From Bacteroidaceae bacterium (GTDB lineage Bacteria; Bacteroidota; Bacteroidia; Bacteroidales; Bacteroidaceae): 64,000 nucleotides of DNA. The position numbers and the translations under genes are program-made. The stretch covers positions 121,635 through 185,634 of the forward strand of contig JAFXXQ010000046.1 of assembly GCA_017542145.1 (NCBI GenBank). Reading direction: 5' to 3'. Below the pieces are notes generated by a model, which was not told the origin of the DNA, did no database searches, and worked only from the letters and a program-made list of their open reading frames with translations. Below are positions 26,449-35,205 of this stretch, one piece after another (positions within the stretch are counted from its first letter, which is position 1; each line of letters begins with the position of its first letter).

Positions 26449-29400
26449 TGAAACGTATTGCAGCCATAATTACCAGCATGATTCTCGTCATGCTGGTAAT
26501 TTTTCCTATTTCAGCGCAAACGACCCTGACGGGCATTGTCCTCGACGGCTCGAACGGCGATGAGCCCCTGCTGGGCGTCGCCATTCAGGCCAAGGGGGCT
26601 GACGTGGGCGCTATCACCGACATGGACGGACGGTTCAGCCTCGCGCTCCCCATGGGCGTGCGGGAGGTGGTGGTCTCGTACATGGGCTATGTTACCCAGA
26701 CGGTTGACGTTCAGGGCAAGTCGTCCATACAGGTTATCCTGCGCGAGGACAACATGCAGCTCGACGAGTTGGTTGTCGTTGGCTACGGTACGATGAAGAA
26801 GCGCGATATGACGGGTTCACTCTCGCAACTCAAGGGCGACGATATGCGCAAGGGCGGCGCCATCGACATCGCCCACGCCATACAAGGCAAGATTGCCGGC
26901 GTGCAGGTACAGCAGAGCGATGGTGCCCCAGGCGGAGGGATGAGCATCCTGGTGCGCGGCGCCAACTCCTTCTCTACCAGTTCGCAGCCACTTTATATTG
27001 TCGATGGCGTACCCTTCGAGACAGGCGGCGTGGCCGGCAACGGCGTCACCACCTCCGAACAGAGCGCCAATCCCCTCGCCTCCATCAACCCGCATGATAT
27101 CGAGAGCATCGAGGTGCTGAAGGACGCCTCCGCCACCGCCATCTATGGCTCGCGCGGCGCCAACGGCGTCGTCCTCATCACCACGCGGCGCGGGGCAAAG
27201 GGCAAGACGAAGGTAGAGCTAAGTGCCAACTACGGCATCCAGTCCATCACAAAGAAACTCGACGTCCTTGACCCCTACACCTACGCCACGTACCTGAACG
27301 AGCAAGCCACGAACGACCGGCTCTACATGGGCAGCACGCGCAACAACGTCCCTTACCCCGGCACATGGGGCTACCAATACTACAGCGACGGCCACGCCAT
27401 CTACAACACCGGCAAATACACGGGCCGCCCTGAGGACTACATCAACCCCGGCTGGCACTACGACGAATACGGCAACGCCACCCTCCTGGCAACCGCCGAC
27501 TGGCAGGACGAGATTTTCCAGACGGCAGCCTCGCACGACTACAACCTCAGCGTCAGCGGCGGCGACAGCGACGGATGGTTCCTCTTCTCGGGCAACTATG
27601 CCCGCCAGACGGGTATCATCCAGAACTCGGGCTACGAACGCTACGGCATCCGCGCCAACATCGGCCGCCACGTGACAAAGTGGCTTGAGGTCGGCACCAG
27701 CACCAGCTTCACCCGCTCGACCACCGACTTTGCCAACACGCTCAGCTACAACACAGGCGTCGTCCGCTCTGCGCTGCTGTTCCCTGTCACCTACGGCCCC
27801 GACATGGATACCACGCAAGCCGATGACCTGAACTGGCTGGCAGCCAACCCCGCCGCCTACGTCCGCACGACGAAGGACCAGCTGGAGGCTATGAACTGGT
27901 TCAGCAGCTCGTATGCCGAAATCACCTTCCTCCCCTTCCTGAAGTTCCGCCAGAACTTCGGCCTCTCGTACAACGACAGCCATCGTGGCAGCTACTACGG
28001 ACGGCACACCCAGGAGGGCAAATCGCCCATCAACGGCAAGGCAAGCCATGCCAGCAACCGTTGGGAGAGCGTCACGGCCGAGAGCATCCTGACATTTGAC
28101 AAGGATTTCCGTTCCGCCCACCATCTGAACGCCATGGGCGCTTTCACCGCCGAACAGGGCATCTGGAGTAACGAGGCACAGACCTTCTGGAACTTCCCCG
28201 ACGACCTGACGGAGGACAACAACGTGGGCCGTGCCCTCAGCACCGGCACCCCGTCGAGCGACACAGGCATGCAGCGGCTGGCCTCCTTCCTCGGCCGTGT
28301 CAACTACACGTTCCGCGAGCGCTACCTCCTCACCGCCAGCGTCCGTACCGATGGCAGTTCGAAGTTCACCACCCGCAACAAATGGGCCACCTTCCTCTCG
28401 GGTGCCTTCGCCTGGCGCATGAGCGAGGAGGAGTTCATCAAGCGCCTCGGCGTGTTCAGCAACCTCAAGCTCCGCATCAGCTACGGCGAGACGGGCAACC
28501 AAGGCATCGGTGCCTTCCGCACCGTTCCCTTTGTGGATGCTGCCAACTACTCCTACACGAACGGCATCTCCAGCGGCAACGCCATGATGCCCTGGCGCGG
28601 CCCTGTCGATGAGAATCTCCGCTGGGAGACCACAGCGCAGGAGAATGCCGGCATCGACATAGGCTTCATGGACAACCGCCTGAACTTCACCATCGATGTC
28701 TATCATAAACTCACGCGCGACCTTCTGCAGAACGTGCAGATCCCCAATTCGACGGGATTCAGCAACATGCTCACCAACAGCGGCAATGTCAGCAACGACG
28801 GCCTGGAGGTCACAGCCGACGTCCTCGCCATCGACAACGCCCATTGGCGCTGGAACATGAACGCCAACATTGCCTTCAACCGCAACAGCATTAGCGGACT
28901 CGAGGGCGACCAGTATGCCACCACCCTCTGGTACGGCGCCGACAACGTCTTCATCCAGCGTAACGGCTGTCCCATCGGGGCCATCTTCGGATACATCGAG
29001 GACGGCTTCTACGACAACGAGGCCGAGGTACGTGCCGACCCGCAGTATCGCTTTGCCAGCGAATCCGTCGTGAAGAGCATGGTGGGCGAAATCAAGTACC
29101 GCGACGTCAATCACGACAACCAGATTACCGACGAGGACCGCGTCATCATCGGCGACACTAATCCCTGGTTCGTCTATGGCTTCTCGTCCGACATTTCCTA
29201 CCGCGACTTCACGCTGAGCTTCCTCTTGCAGGGCACACTGGGCAACGACATCTTCAACGGTAACCTGCAGGACGTCACGCTGGGCAACATAGGCAACATC
29301 CCCACGTCGGCCTACAACACCCGCTGGACCGCCGACAACTACCAGAACGCCCGTTGGCCCAAGGCCACAGGGGGCTACACACGCTCCTACAAGATTTCCG

Positions 29401-29654
29401 ACCGCTACGTCGAGGATGCCTCGTACCTGCGACTGAAGAACGTGAGCCTTTCCTACAATTGGCGCAAGCCCTTCGTGGGGGTGGAGAACCTGCAGTTCTC
29501 GCTCACGGGCACCAATTTGTTCACGCTGACGCGTTACAGCTGGTTTGACCCCGACGTCAATGCCTTCGGCAGCGACTCGTCGCGACGCGGCGTCGATATC
29601 TACTCCTATCCGCTCTGCCGGACGATTTCCTTCGGGATTGTCAGTACGTTCTAA
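26448..29654 (+). CDS. SusC-like TonB-dependent outer-membrane transporter
   Basis: Energised uptake of oligosaccharides through the outer membrane with a SusD-type lid. Signal peptide to about residue 23; carboxypeptidase-D-like regulatory domain (TGIVLDGSNGDEPLLG, about 27-105); plug domain with VVVGYGTMKKRDMTGS, LYIVDGVPFE and IESIEVLKDASATAIYGSRG, all SusC/RagA hallmarks; then the beta-barrel. At 1068 residues it has full length. Start overlaps the stop of the preceding gene by one base, and SusD follows after a few bases. Confidence 0.97.
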   Translation: MKRIAAIITSMILVMLVIFPISAQTTLTGIVLDGSNGDEPLLGVAIQAKGADVGAITDMDGRFSLALPMGVREVVVSYMGYVTQTVDVQGKSSIQVILREDNMQLDELVVVGYGTMKKRDMTGSLSQLKGDDMRKGGAIDIAHAIQGKIAGVQVQQSDGAPGGGMSILVRGANSFSTSSQPLYIVDGVPFETGGVAGNGVTTSEQSANPLASINPHDIESIEVLKDASATAIYGSRGANGVVLITTRRGAKGKTKVELSANYGIQSITKKLDVLDPYTYATYLNEQATNDRLYMGSTRNNVPYPGTWGYQYYSDGHAIYNTGKYTGRPEDYINPGWHYDEYGNATLLATADWQDEIFQTAASHDYNLSVSGGDSDGWFLFSGNYARQTGIIQNSGYERYGIRANIGRHVTKWLEVGTSTSFTRSTTDFANTLSYNTGVVRSALLFPVTYGPDMDTTQADDLNWLAANPAAYVRTTKDQLEAMNWFSSSYAEITFLPFLKFRQNFGLSYNDSHRGSYYGRHTQEGKSPINGKASHASNRWESVTAESILTFDKDFRSAHHLNAMGAFTAEQGIWSNEAQTFWNFPDDLTEDNNVGRALSTGTPSSDTGMQRLASFLGRVNYTFRERYLLTASVRTDGSSKFTTRNKWATFLSGAFAWRMSEEEFIKRLGVFSNLKLRISYGETGNQGIGAFRTVPFVDAANYSYTNGISSGNAMMPWRGPVDENLRWETTAQENAGIDIGFMDNRLNFTIDVYHKLTRDLLQNVQIPNSTGFSNMLTNSGNVSNDGLEVTADVLAIDNAHWRWNMNANIAFNRNSISGLEGDQYATTLWYGADNVFIQRNGCPIGAIFGYIEDGFYDNEAEVRADPQYRFASESVVKSMVGEIKYRDVNHDNQITDEDRVIIGDTNPWFVYGFSSDISYRDFTLSFLLQGTLGNDIFNGNLQDVTLGNIGNIPTSAYNTRWTADNYQNARWPKATGGYTRSYKISDRYVEDASYLRLKNVSLSYNWRKPFVGVENLQFSLTGTNLFTLTRYSWFDPDVNAFGSDSSRRGVDIYSYPLCRTISFGIVSTF

Positions 29655-29669
29655 AAAATGCCTGCACGT

Positions 29670-31412
29670 ATGAAAAGAATCATCTATATCATCATAGGAA
29701 TGCTCATCCTCAGCTCCTGCAACGGTTGGCTGGAGGAAAAACCGACAAGCAACATCGGTCCCGAACAGGTGGGCGACTCACGCGAAGCCGTTGACCTCTG
29801 GGTGACAGGCGTCTATAGCAACTGGCTCTACGACATGTTCTGCTGGACGAACTTCCCCCGCTGCCTGGAACTTGACAACGACTACATCTCCGGCCCCGAC
29901 TGGCTCTTTGGCACGCTCGGTGCAGGCAACTTTGCCGGCAACGACGACATCGCCAAACTCTGGAACGGGCCCTACAACCTCATCAACGACGCCAACATGG
30001 CCATCCGCTATATCGAGGCCATGACTGAGGTCGATGAGGACTACAAGAACAACGCCATCGGCGAACTGCTGTTCCAGAAGGCGTTCTGCTATTATATTAT
30101 GGTACGCGCGTTCGGTCCCCTTCCCTACTACGACACCGATGTCAGCGCCGGAGCCGACTTCTACAAGCCCCGCGCATCCGTGGCCGACATCTACGGTCAC
30201 ATCACAGAGATGCTGGAGCAGGCCGCTACGCTCATGTACTCGCGCGACAATCCCAACTACCAGCCCGGACACGTCTCCGCCGGCTCAGCTGCCGGTCTGC
30301 TGGCTAAGGTGTATGCCACCATGGGCTCAGCGTCATTGCCTGCTGGGACGGAAATCATCGTCCGTACGGGAGCCCCCTACGACGAAGCCACCAACGTGAA
30401 CGGCGAGAAGGTTAAGGTATGCCGCGTGCCCGAGGCCGTGACGATGCAGAAGGACACGGTGGCAGGCTACACGGGCATGGACCCGCAGGTCTGCTACGAG
30501 CGTGCCGCCCACTGGGCAAAGCGTGTCATCGACGGCGACTTCGGCCTCTACACGCTCGCCCCCTACGACGAGCTCTGGGCTGCTTCGGGACGCGATGCCT
30601 CGGAGTTCATGTGGGCCATCCGTTCGGTGAATGGCGAGGAGAAGTACTGCACCCATGTCCACACCTACTTCTCAGGCTATAAGGTCAGCGCCTCCTCCGA
30701 GTTCATCTACAGCGGAGGCTGGATAGGCAACACCAACAACTGGTACCAGCTGTTCGACGACGACGACGACCGCATCACTAAAGGTGTGCGTCACACGTGG
30801 CGCTACTACTATCAGGAAAGCTACAACGGCACTTTCATCTATCCGCAGAGCTGGCAGCCCCGCTTCTCCGGCTTCGATGCCCTGGGCAACTGGGTGCAGG
30901 AGCCGGAGTACCCCACCGAGTCGGCCGACGGCAGGGCCATCGTCTGGCAGTACAACACCTCCTACGAGTGCCTCGCCTTCACCACAAAGTACGACGACGT
31001 AGAGGACCAGGCCACTGACTATGCCGACAGCAACTACCCCTTCCTGCGCTATGCCGACGTGCTGCTCGTTCGTGCCGAGGCCGAGAACGAGCTGGGGCAC
31101 ACCGCCGAGGCAATGAAATGGCTCAATGCCGTGCGCAGCCGTTCGAACGCCACGCTGCTCGACAGCACGCCGTCGCAGACACGGCTGCGCAGTCTCATAC
31201 TCGAGGAGCGCGCCAAGGAGTTTGCCTGCGAGGGTGACCGCCGCTGGGACCTCGTCCGCTGGGGCATATACCTGCAGGCCATGAACGCCATCGGCGGACG
31301 CGATGACAGCGACGTCAGCAAGGAGCGCACACGGCGCAACCTGCTCTACCCGCTGCCCGTCACCGAAATCAATGCGAATCCCTACATCACTGAAAACAAT
31401 TTCGGATGGTAG
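29670..31412 (+). CDS. SusD-like glycan-binding lipoprotein
   Basis: Outer-membrane lipoprotein that caps the SusC barrel and binds the oligosaccharide. From the ATG at 29670 the signal is MKRIIYIIIGMLILSSC with the lipobox Cys; a start four codons earlier (29658) is possible. It has the TPR-like helical pattern of the family, VRAEAENELGHTAEAMKWLN, the LILEERAKEFACEGDRRWDLVRW-type segment (pieces EERAKEFACEG and RRWDLVRWG) and a C-terminal YPLP motif. Directly behind susC. Confidence 0.96.
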   Translation: MKRIIYIIIGMLILSSCNGWLEEKPTSNIGPEQVGDSREAVDLWVTGVYSNWLYDMFCWTNFPRCLELDNDYISGPDWLFGTLGAGNFAGNDDIAKLWNGPYNLINDANMAIRYIEAMTEVDEDYKNNAIGELLFQKAFCYYIMVRAFGPLPYYDTDVSAGADFYKPRASVADIYGHITEMLEQAATLMYSRDNPNYQPGHVSAGSAAGLLAKVYATMGSASLPAGTEIIVRTGAPYDEATNVNGEKVKVCRVPEAVTMQKDTVAGYTGMDPQVCYERAAHWAKRVIDGDFGLYTLAPYDELWAASGRDASEFMWAIRSVNGEEKYCTHVHTYFSGYKVSASSEFIYSGGWIGNTNNWYQLFDDDDDRITKGVRHTWRYYYQESYNGTFIYPQSWQPRFSGFDALGNWVQEPEYPTESADGRAIVWQYNTSYECLAFTTKYDDVEDQATDYADSNYPFLRYADVLLVRAEAENELGHTAEAMKWLNAVRSRSNATLLDSTPSQTRLRSLILEERAKEFACEGDRRWDLVRWGIYLQAMNAIGGRDDSDVSKERTRRNLLYPLPVTEINANPYITENNFGW

Positions 31413-31418
31413 TGTTTT

Positions 31419-31450
31419 AGTTCATAGTTCAGAGTTCATAGTTCAGAGTT
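31419..31450. repeat. 14-bp tandem word between susD and the SGBP gene
   Basis: TTCATAGTTCAGAG occurs twice in tandem with partial copies on both sides. Such low-complexity words are common between genes in Bacteroidales. Confidence 0.85.
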
Positions 31451-31472
31451 AGAATTTGAAAAGAATTCCAAA

Positions 31473-32753
31473 ATGAAGTCATCAGATAAAAGATCTTCAC
31501 GATCCATTTTTCAATTATCAATTATCAATTGTCAAATATCAATTCTACTGTTCCTCGCTTCGTGCTCTGACGTGAAGGAACTCGATGCGGGCTTTGTGGA
31601 ACGGTATGCCAATGCCGGTCCTCCTGCCATCAGCGCCATCTACGACGTCCAGGACACGGCCTTTGCCGCACCCCTTTCGGGCGGCGTGCTCAACCAGTAC
31701 ATCCGCATCAAGGGGCAGAACCTCGCCCACCCCGTCCGCATCGTCATCGACGGTCTGGAGACCGACATCGACGCTCGCGTCTATGCCGAGTCGGGCGACG
31801 CCTACATCCGCATTCCGCGCTACGTGCCTGAGCAGAAGACGGGCGAACTCTACTACGAGACCGAGTTGGGCGTCGCCAAAGTGGCCTACAACGTCTCCAT
31901 TCCCGAGGTACAGCTCGACGGGCTGGTCAACGAGTTCTGCTTTGCCGGCACGCGTGCGCAGCTCGCGGGCGACTACTTCGACCTCTACGCCTTCGGCGAC
32001 ACCACCGACACGTCGCCCGTCAGCATCGTCGTCCATCAGGAAACCGAGGGCTACAGGAAGGTAATCCATTGCGACAGTTGTACGGAGACCTTCACCAGCA
32101 TCATCATCCCCGCCGACTGCCCCGACGATGCCCTTATCACCTTCACCTGGCCCCGTATGGGCGGAGGCGAGAGCACACGGACCATCCCCTTCCGCCCTGT
32201 CAGCCGTCTGCTGTACGGTAACTTCGACGGCGACATGGGCTGGTGGAACGACATGGGCAAGGAGTGGCTGGCAGCCTGCAAGGCCGATGGCGCACCGGCG
32301 TCGCTGGGCTTCAACTTCCTGCGTCTGGCAGGCACCTTCGCCGCCTGGGACTGGGACATCTCGGGCTTCGGCTGCAACTGGCCCTTCGACATCGCCCTCA
32401 AGGACGTCGATGACTACTGCTTTAAGTTCGAGGTCAATACTGCTCCTTCCACACCGTTCATCAACTACGGCGATGCAGGGAAATATGGAGCGAAGAACGG
32501 CGGCTACCGCCTCACGCTGTACGGTGCCCCCAACCGCGGCCAGTTCGACCCTGTCGCCGATGGGCTCACCAACACCAACGGCAAGTGGGCCACCGTCCGT
32601 ATGCCGCTGAGCGAACTGGTAGATGGCGTGGAGTCCATGCCCAAGGTGGGCGAATGGGTGTCGCTGGAATTTGGCACTCAGCCCAACACGGCCGACGACT
32701 GGGTCATCGACCACAGTTTCGGACAGTTCCGCATCGAACCGAAGGAGTACTGA
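31473..32753 (+). CDS. Surface glycan-binding protein (SGBP, IPT/TIG type)
   Basis: Lipoprotein of 426 residues in the SusE/F position. The lipobox is LFLASC with Cys31. After it comes an IPT/TIG-like Ig domain (about 45-140, with LNQYIRIKGQNLAHPVRIVI in the middle) and a second beta domain (about 140-225), then a C-terminal binding domain (about 235-426) with many exposed Trp/Tyr such as GDMGWWNDMGKEW. This layout fits glycan-binding SGBPs of mannan or xyloglucan loci. The signal peptide (FQLSIINCQISI) is encoded by a TCAATTATCAATTATCAATT-type repeat word, see findings. It lies between susD and GH26. Confidence 0.8.
   Translation: MKSSDKRSSRSIFQLSIINCQISILLFLASCSDVKELDAGFVERYANAGPPAISAIYDVQDTAFAAPLSGGVLNQYIRIKGQNLAHPVRIVIDGLETDIDARVYAESGDAYIRIPRYVPEQKTGELYYETELGVAKVAYNVSIPEVQLDGLVNEFCFAGTRAQLAGDYFDLYAFGDTTDTSPVSIVVHQETEGYRKVIHCDSCTETFTSIIIPADCPDDALITFTWPRMGGGESTRTIPFRPVSRLLYGNFDGDMGWWNDMGKEWLAACKADGAPASLGFNFLRLAGTFAAWDWDISGFGCNWPFDIALKDVDDYCFKFEVNTAPSTPFINYGDAGKYGAKNGGYRLTLYGAPNRGQFDPVADGLTNTNGKWATVRMPLSELVDGVESMPKVGEWVSLEFGTQPNTADDWVIDHSFGQFRIEPKEY
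31511..31544. repeat. TCAATTATCA-type repeat word inside a signal peptide
   Basis: TCAATTATCA is repeated with variants (TCAATTGTCAAATATCAATT) and is read through as part of the SGBP signal peptide, residues about 13-24. Confidence 0.8.
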
Positions 32754-32763
32754 TTGAAAAATG

Positions 32764-32818
32764 AAGATTGACTATTGACTATCGACCATTGACATTTGGC
32801 TATAGACTATTGACCATC
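32764..32818. repeat. Low-complexity repeat words before the GH26 gene
   Basis: Variants of GACTATTGACCATT (GACTATTGACTATCGACC, GACTATTGACCATC) repeat through the 77-base spacer between the SGBP and GH26 genes. Confidence 0.75.
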
Positions 32819-32830
32819 AAAGATTGAAAC

Positions 32831-34228
32831 ATGAAACATAAAACCTGCATTTGCGCGTTCTTTGCGCTACTCGGCACAGCAGGCCTCCTCTCCTGCCACG
32901 ACGAGGTCACCGAAGCCCCGGGATACGACCCCACCTACGGCACGGGCACAGCCCCCTCGGTAGTGTCGGTCTTCCCCGAGCCCGGCAGCGCCGACATCGA
33001 CACCGTCAGCCGCATCGTGGTCACCTACGACATGCCCATCTACGTAGCTCCCGTCCACTCCGTGAAGATCAACGAGGTCTATGCCGACTCGGCCTACGTC
33101 GAGGACGGCAACAAGATGGTGGCCGTGGTGCACACCGTGGGCAACACCACGTACAACGTCACCATCAAGTCGCCCACCGTGCGCAACGCCACCTATGCCT
33201 TTGCACGCGACTACCAGTTCTCGTTCACCACGCGCATCTACAACAACTTCGACCCGTCGCCTTTCACGCTCGACACCGAGCTGACCAACCCCGACGCCAC
33301 CCCGAAGACCAAGGCCGTCTACGCTTACCTGCTCTCGCAGTTCGGCAAGGCCACACTCTCGGCCACCATGTCCGACCCCGCGTGGGACAACACGCTGGCC
33401 GAGCAGGTGTTCAACACCACTGGCCGCTATCCTGCCATCCATACCTACGACTACATTTTCCTGCGCTGGAGCCGCCCCATGGGCAACGCCAACTGGATTG
33501 ACTACACCGACACCACCCCCGTTGAGCAATGGGCAGCAGCGGGAGGCCTCGTCTCCGTCGGATGGCACTGGAACGTGCCCAAGACCGAGGCCGACCGCAA
33601 CAATATCGACAACTACGCCTTCTATGTCGATGGCAACACTTTCGGTGCCCGCAACGCCCTCCGCGCAGGGCGTTGGGAAAACGAGCAGATCAACGAGGAC
33701 CTCGCCGTCATGGCCTCGCATCTCCGCGGTCTGCAGGACAAGGACATCACCGTGCTGTTCCGCCCCCTCCACGAAGCTTCCGGCAAATGGTTCTGGTGGG
33801 GCACCGACGGCGCTGCGCAGTACAAGAAGCTGTGGCAGTACGTCTATAACTACATGAAGGAAGCTGGCGTGAACAACCTCATCTGGGTCTGGACGAGCCA
33901 GGGCGACGATGCCAACTGGTACCCGGGAGCGGAATATGTCGATATCGTCGGCTGCGACCTCTACGACACGGAGAACCACGCGTCGCGCCGCGACAAATGG
34001 GATCAGCTGCTCGCTATCACCAAGGGACGCAAGATGCTCACCCTCAGCGAGTGCGGACAGATTCCCGAAATCGGAAACACGTTCGCCGGTGGCGACGTCT
34101 GGAGCTGGTTCATGCCGTGGAACGACGTCTATATGACCGACGCCTACAACACGGCCGACTTCTTCGTCCGTCAGATGAACTCCCCCTACGTCATCACGCG
34201 CGACGAGCTCCCCGCCTTCGGCGAGTAG
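32831..34228 (+). CDS. Endo-beta-1,4-mannanase (GH26), lipoprotein
   Basis: Endo-acting enzyme that cuts beta-mannan (galactomannan or glucomannan) at the cell surface, feeding oligosaccharides to SusC/D. Lipoprotein signal ends LLSC. Residues about 38-135 form an Ig-like domain starting PSVVSVFPEPGSADID. The GH26 barrel carries the acid/base E315 in RPLHEASGKWFWWG and the nucleophile E407 in LTLSECGQIP. Length 465. Last gene of the locus; its presence gives the best hint at the locus substrate. Confidence 0.95.
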   Translation: MKHKTCICAFFALLGTAGLLSCHDEVTEAPGYDPTYGTGTAPSVVSVFPEPGSADIDTVSRIVVTYDMPIYVAPVHSVKINEVYADSAYVEDGNKMVAVVHTVGNTTYNVTIKSPTVRNATYAFARDYQFSFTTRIYNNFDPSPFTLDTELTNPDATPKTKAVYAYLLSQFGKATLSATMSDPAWDNTLAEQVFNTTGRYPAIHTYDYIFLRWSRPMGNANWIDYTDTTPVEQWAAAGGLVSVGWHWNVPKTEADRNNIDNYAFYVDGNTFGARNALRAGRWENEQINEDLAVMASHLRGLQDKDITVLFRPLHEASGKWFWWGTDGAAQYKKLWQYVYNYMKEAGVNNLIWVWTSQGDDANWYPGAEYVDIVGCDLYDTENHASRRDKWDQLLAITKGRKMLTLSECGQIPEIGNTFAGGDVWSWFMPWNDVYMTDAYNTADFFVRQMNSPYVITRDELPAFGE

Positions 34229-34269
34229 CCACTTCCCCTCTGCCCCGACGAACAGATGAACAGGGGGCT

Positions 34270-35205
34270 CTATTGAATCTTCAGGTGCGTGTGACCCTTG
34301 GGCAAATAGGCCGGAGGGGTGATGATGGGCTTGACAATCCGGCTTGTGAACGTAGCCACAGTCTCGTCATCGGGGAGGATGTAGTCGCCCACGATGACGT
34401 AGTGGTTGGTGGGGCACGATTTGGGTTTCTTCATGTCGGGCCGGTTGAGGTCGTAGGCCAGGCGTCCTGCCGTCACGGTTGATTTGATGTGCCTGTCGAT
34501 GGGCGCGTTCATGTTGAACTGCAGGAACGCCGGGATGTCGAAGTCGCACTTCGAGCGAACGGTCGGGATGCGCTCCTGGAACACCCAGTCGTAGAGGAAC
34601 GTGGGCCGCGTGCTGGTGATGTTGTACTGGTATTCGATGATGCTTCCGGCCTCCACGTCGGGCACCACCACGTGCACCACCACGTAGTTGCTGTCTACGC
34701 GCTCCTTGACAAAGCCATCGGTGCTGACTGTCCGTTTCGCCACCTTCCCCTTCGCGTCACGGGTGAACACCGTCACCTTCAGCCCCGTCAGGTTGTCCAT
34801 GTCGATGGTCACGTCATCGTCGGCATCGTAGTAGGTGATGTCCACGTTGGCGTGACGGGCGCCCTCGGACGTCAGAATCTTGGTGCGCAGGCGCACTTCG
34901 TACTTCACCAGCATGCTGCTCTCGTCAAGCTCGTTCTTGCCGAAGTCGGGCAGGTTGTCGAAGGTTATCTCGGAATACGACTGGTTACTGTTGGTCAGCC
35001 GGTCCGACAGCTCATAGGTCGCCTTCATCGTCTTGCACAGCACGATGGCGTCCGCCTGCGTGGCGTCGCCCCAGCCGACGAATTCCCATTCCATCTTCGA
35101 CGGCTTGCCGAACTTCTCATTCGGCAGTTGCGCCACCGCCCTACCGCCACAGGCAAGGAGTGCCGCCACTAACACGACTATCCGAAAAAAAGAGTTTATT
35201 GCCAT
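34270..35205 (-). CDS. DUF3857 domain protein, exported
   Basis: Exported protein of 311 residues with signal peptide (cleavage near AVAQ) and a DUF3857-like transglutaminase-associated beta domain (pieces: [41 protein letters not shown]). No transglutaminase catalytic domain follows, so it is a stand-alone module of unknown role. Its first ten bases (ATGGCAATAA) contain the stop of the BspA-like gene upstream, so translation of the two is likely coupled. Confidence 0.8.
   Translation of the reverse strand: MAINSFFRIVVLVAALLACGGRAVAQLPNEKFGKPSKMEWEFVGWGDATQADAIVLCKTMKATYELSDRLTNSNQSYSEITFDNLPDFGKNELDESSMLVKYEVRLRTKILTSEGARHANVDITYYDADDDVTIDMDNLTGLKVTVFTRDAKGKVAKRTVSTDGFVKERVDSNYVVVHVVVPDVEAGSIIEYQYNITSTRPTFLYDWVFQERIPTVRSKCDFDIPAFLQFNMNAPIDRHIKSTVTAGRLAYDLNRPDMKKPKSCPTNHYVIVGDYILPDDETVATFTSRIVKPIITPPAYLPKGHTHLKIQ

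Noticed and set aside
27219..29114. 631-codon minus-strand frame in susC
   Set aside because: Antisense shadow of SusC.
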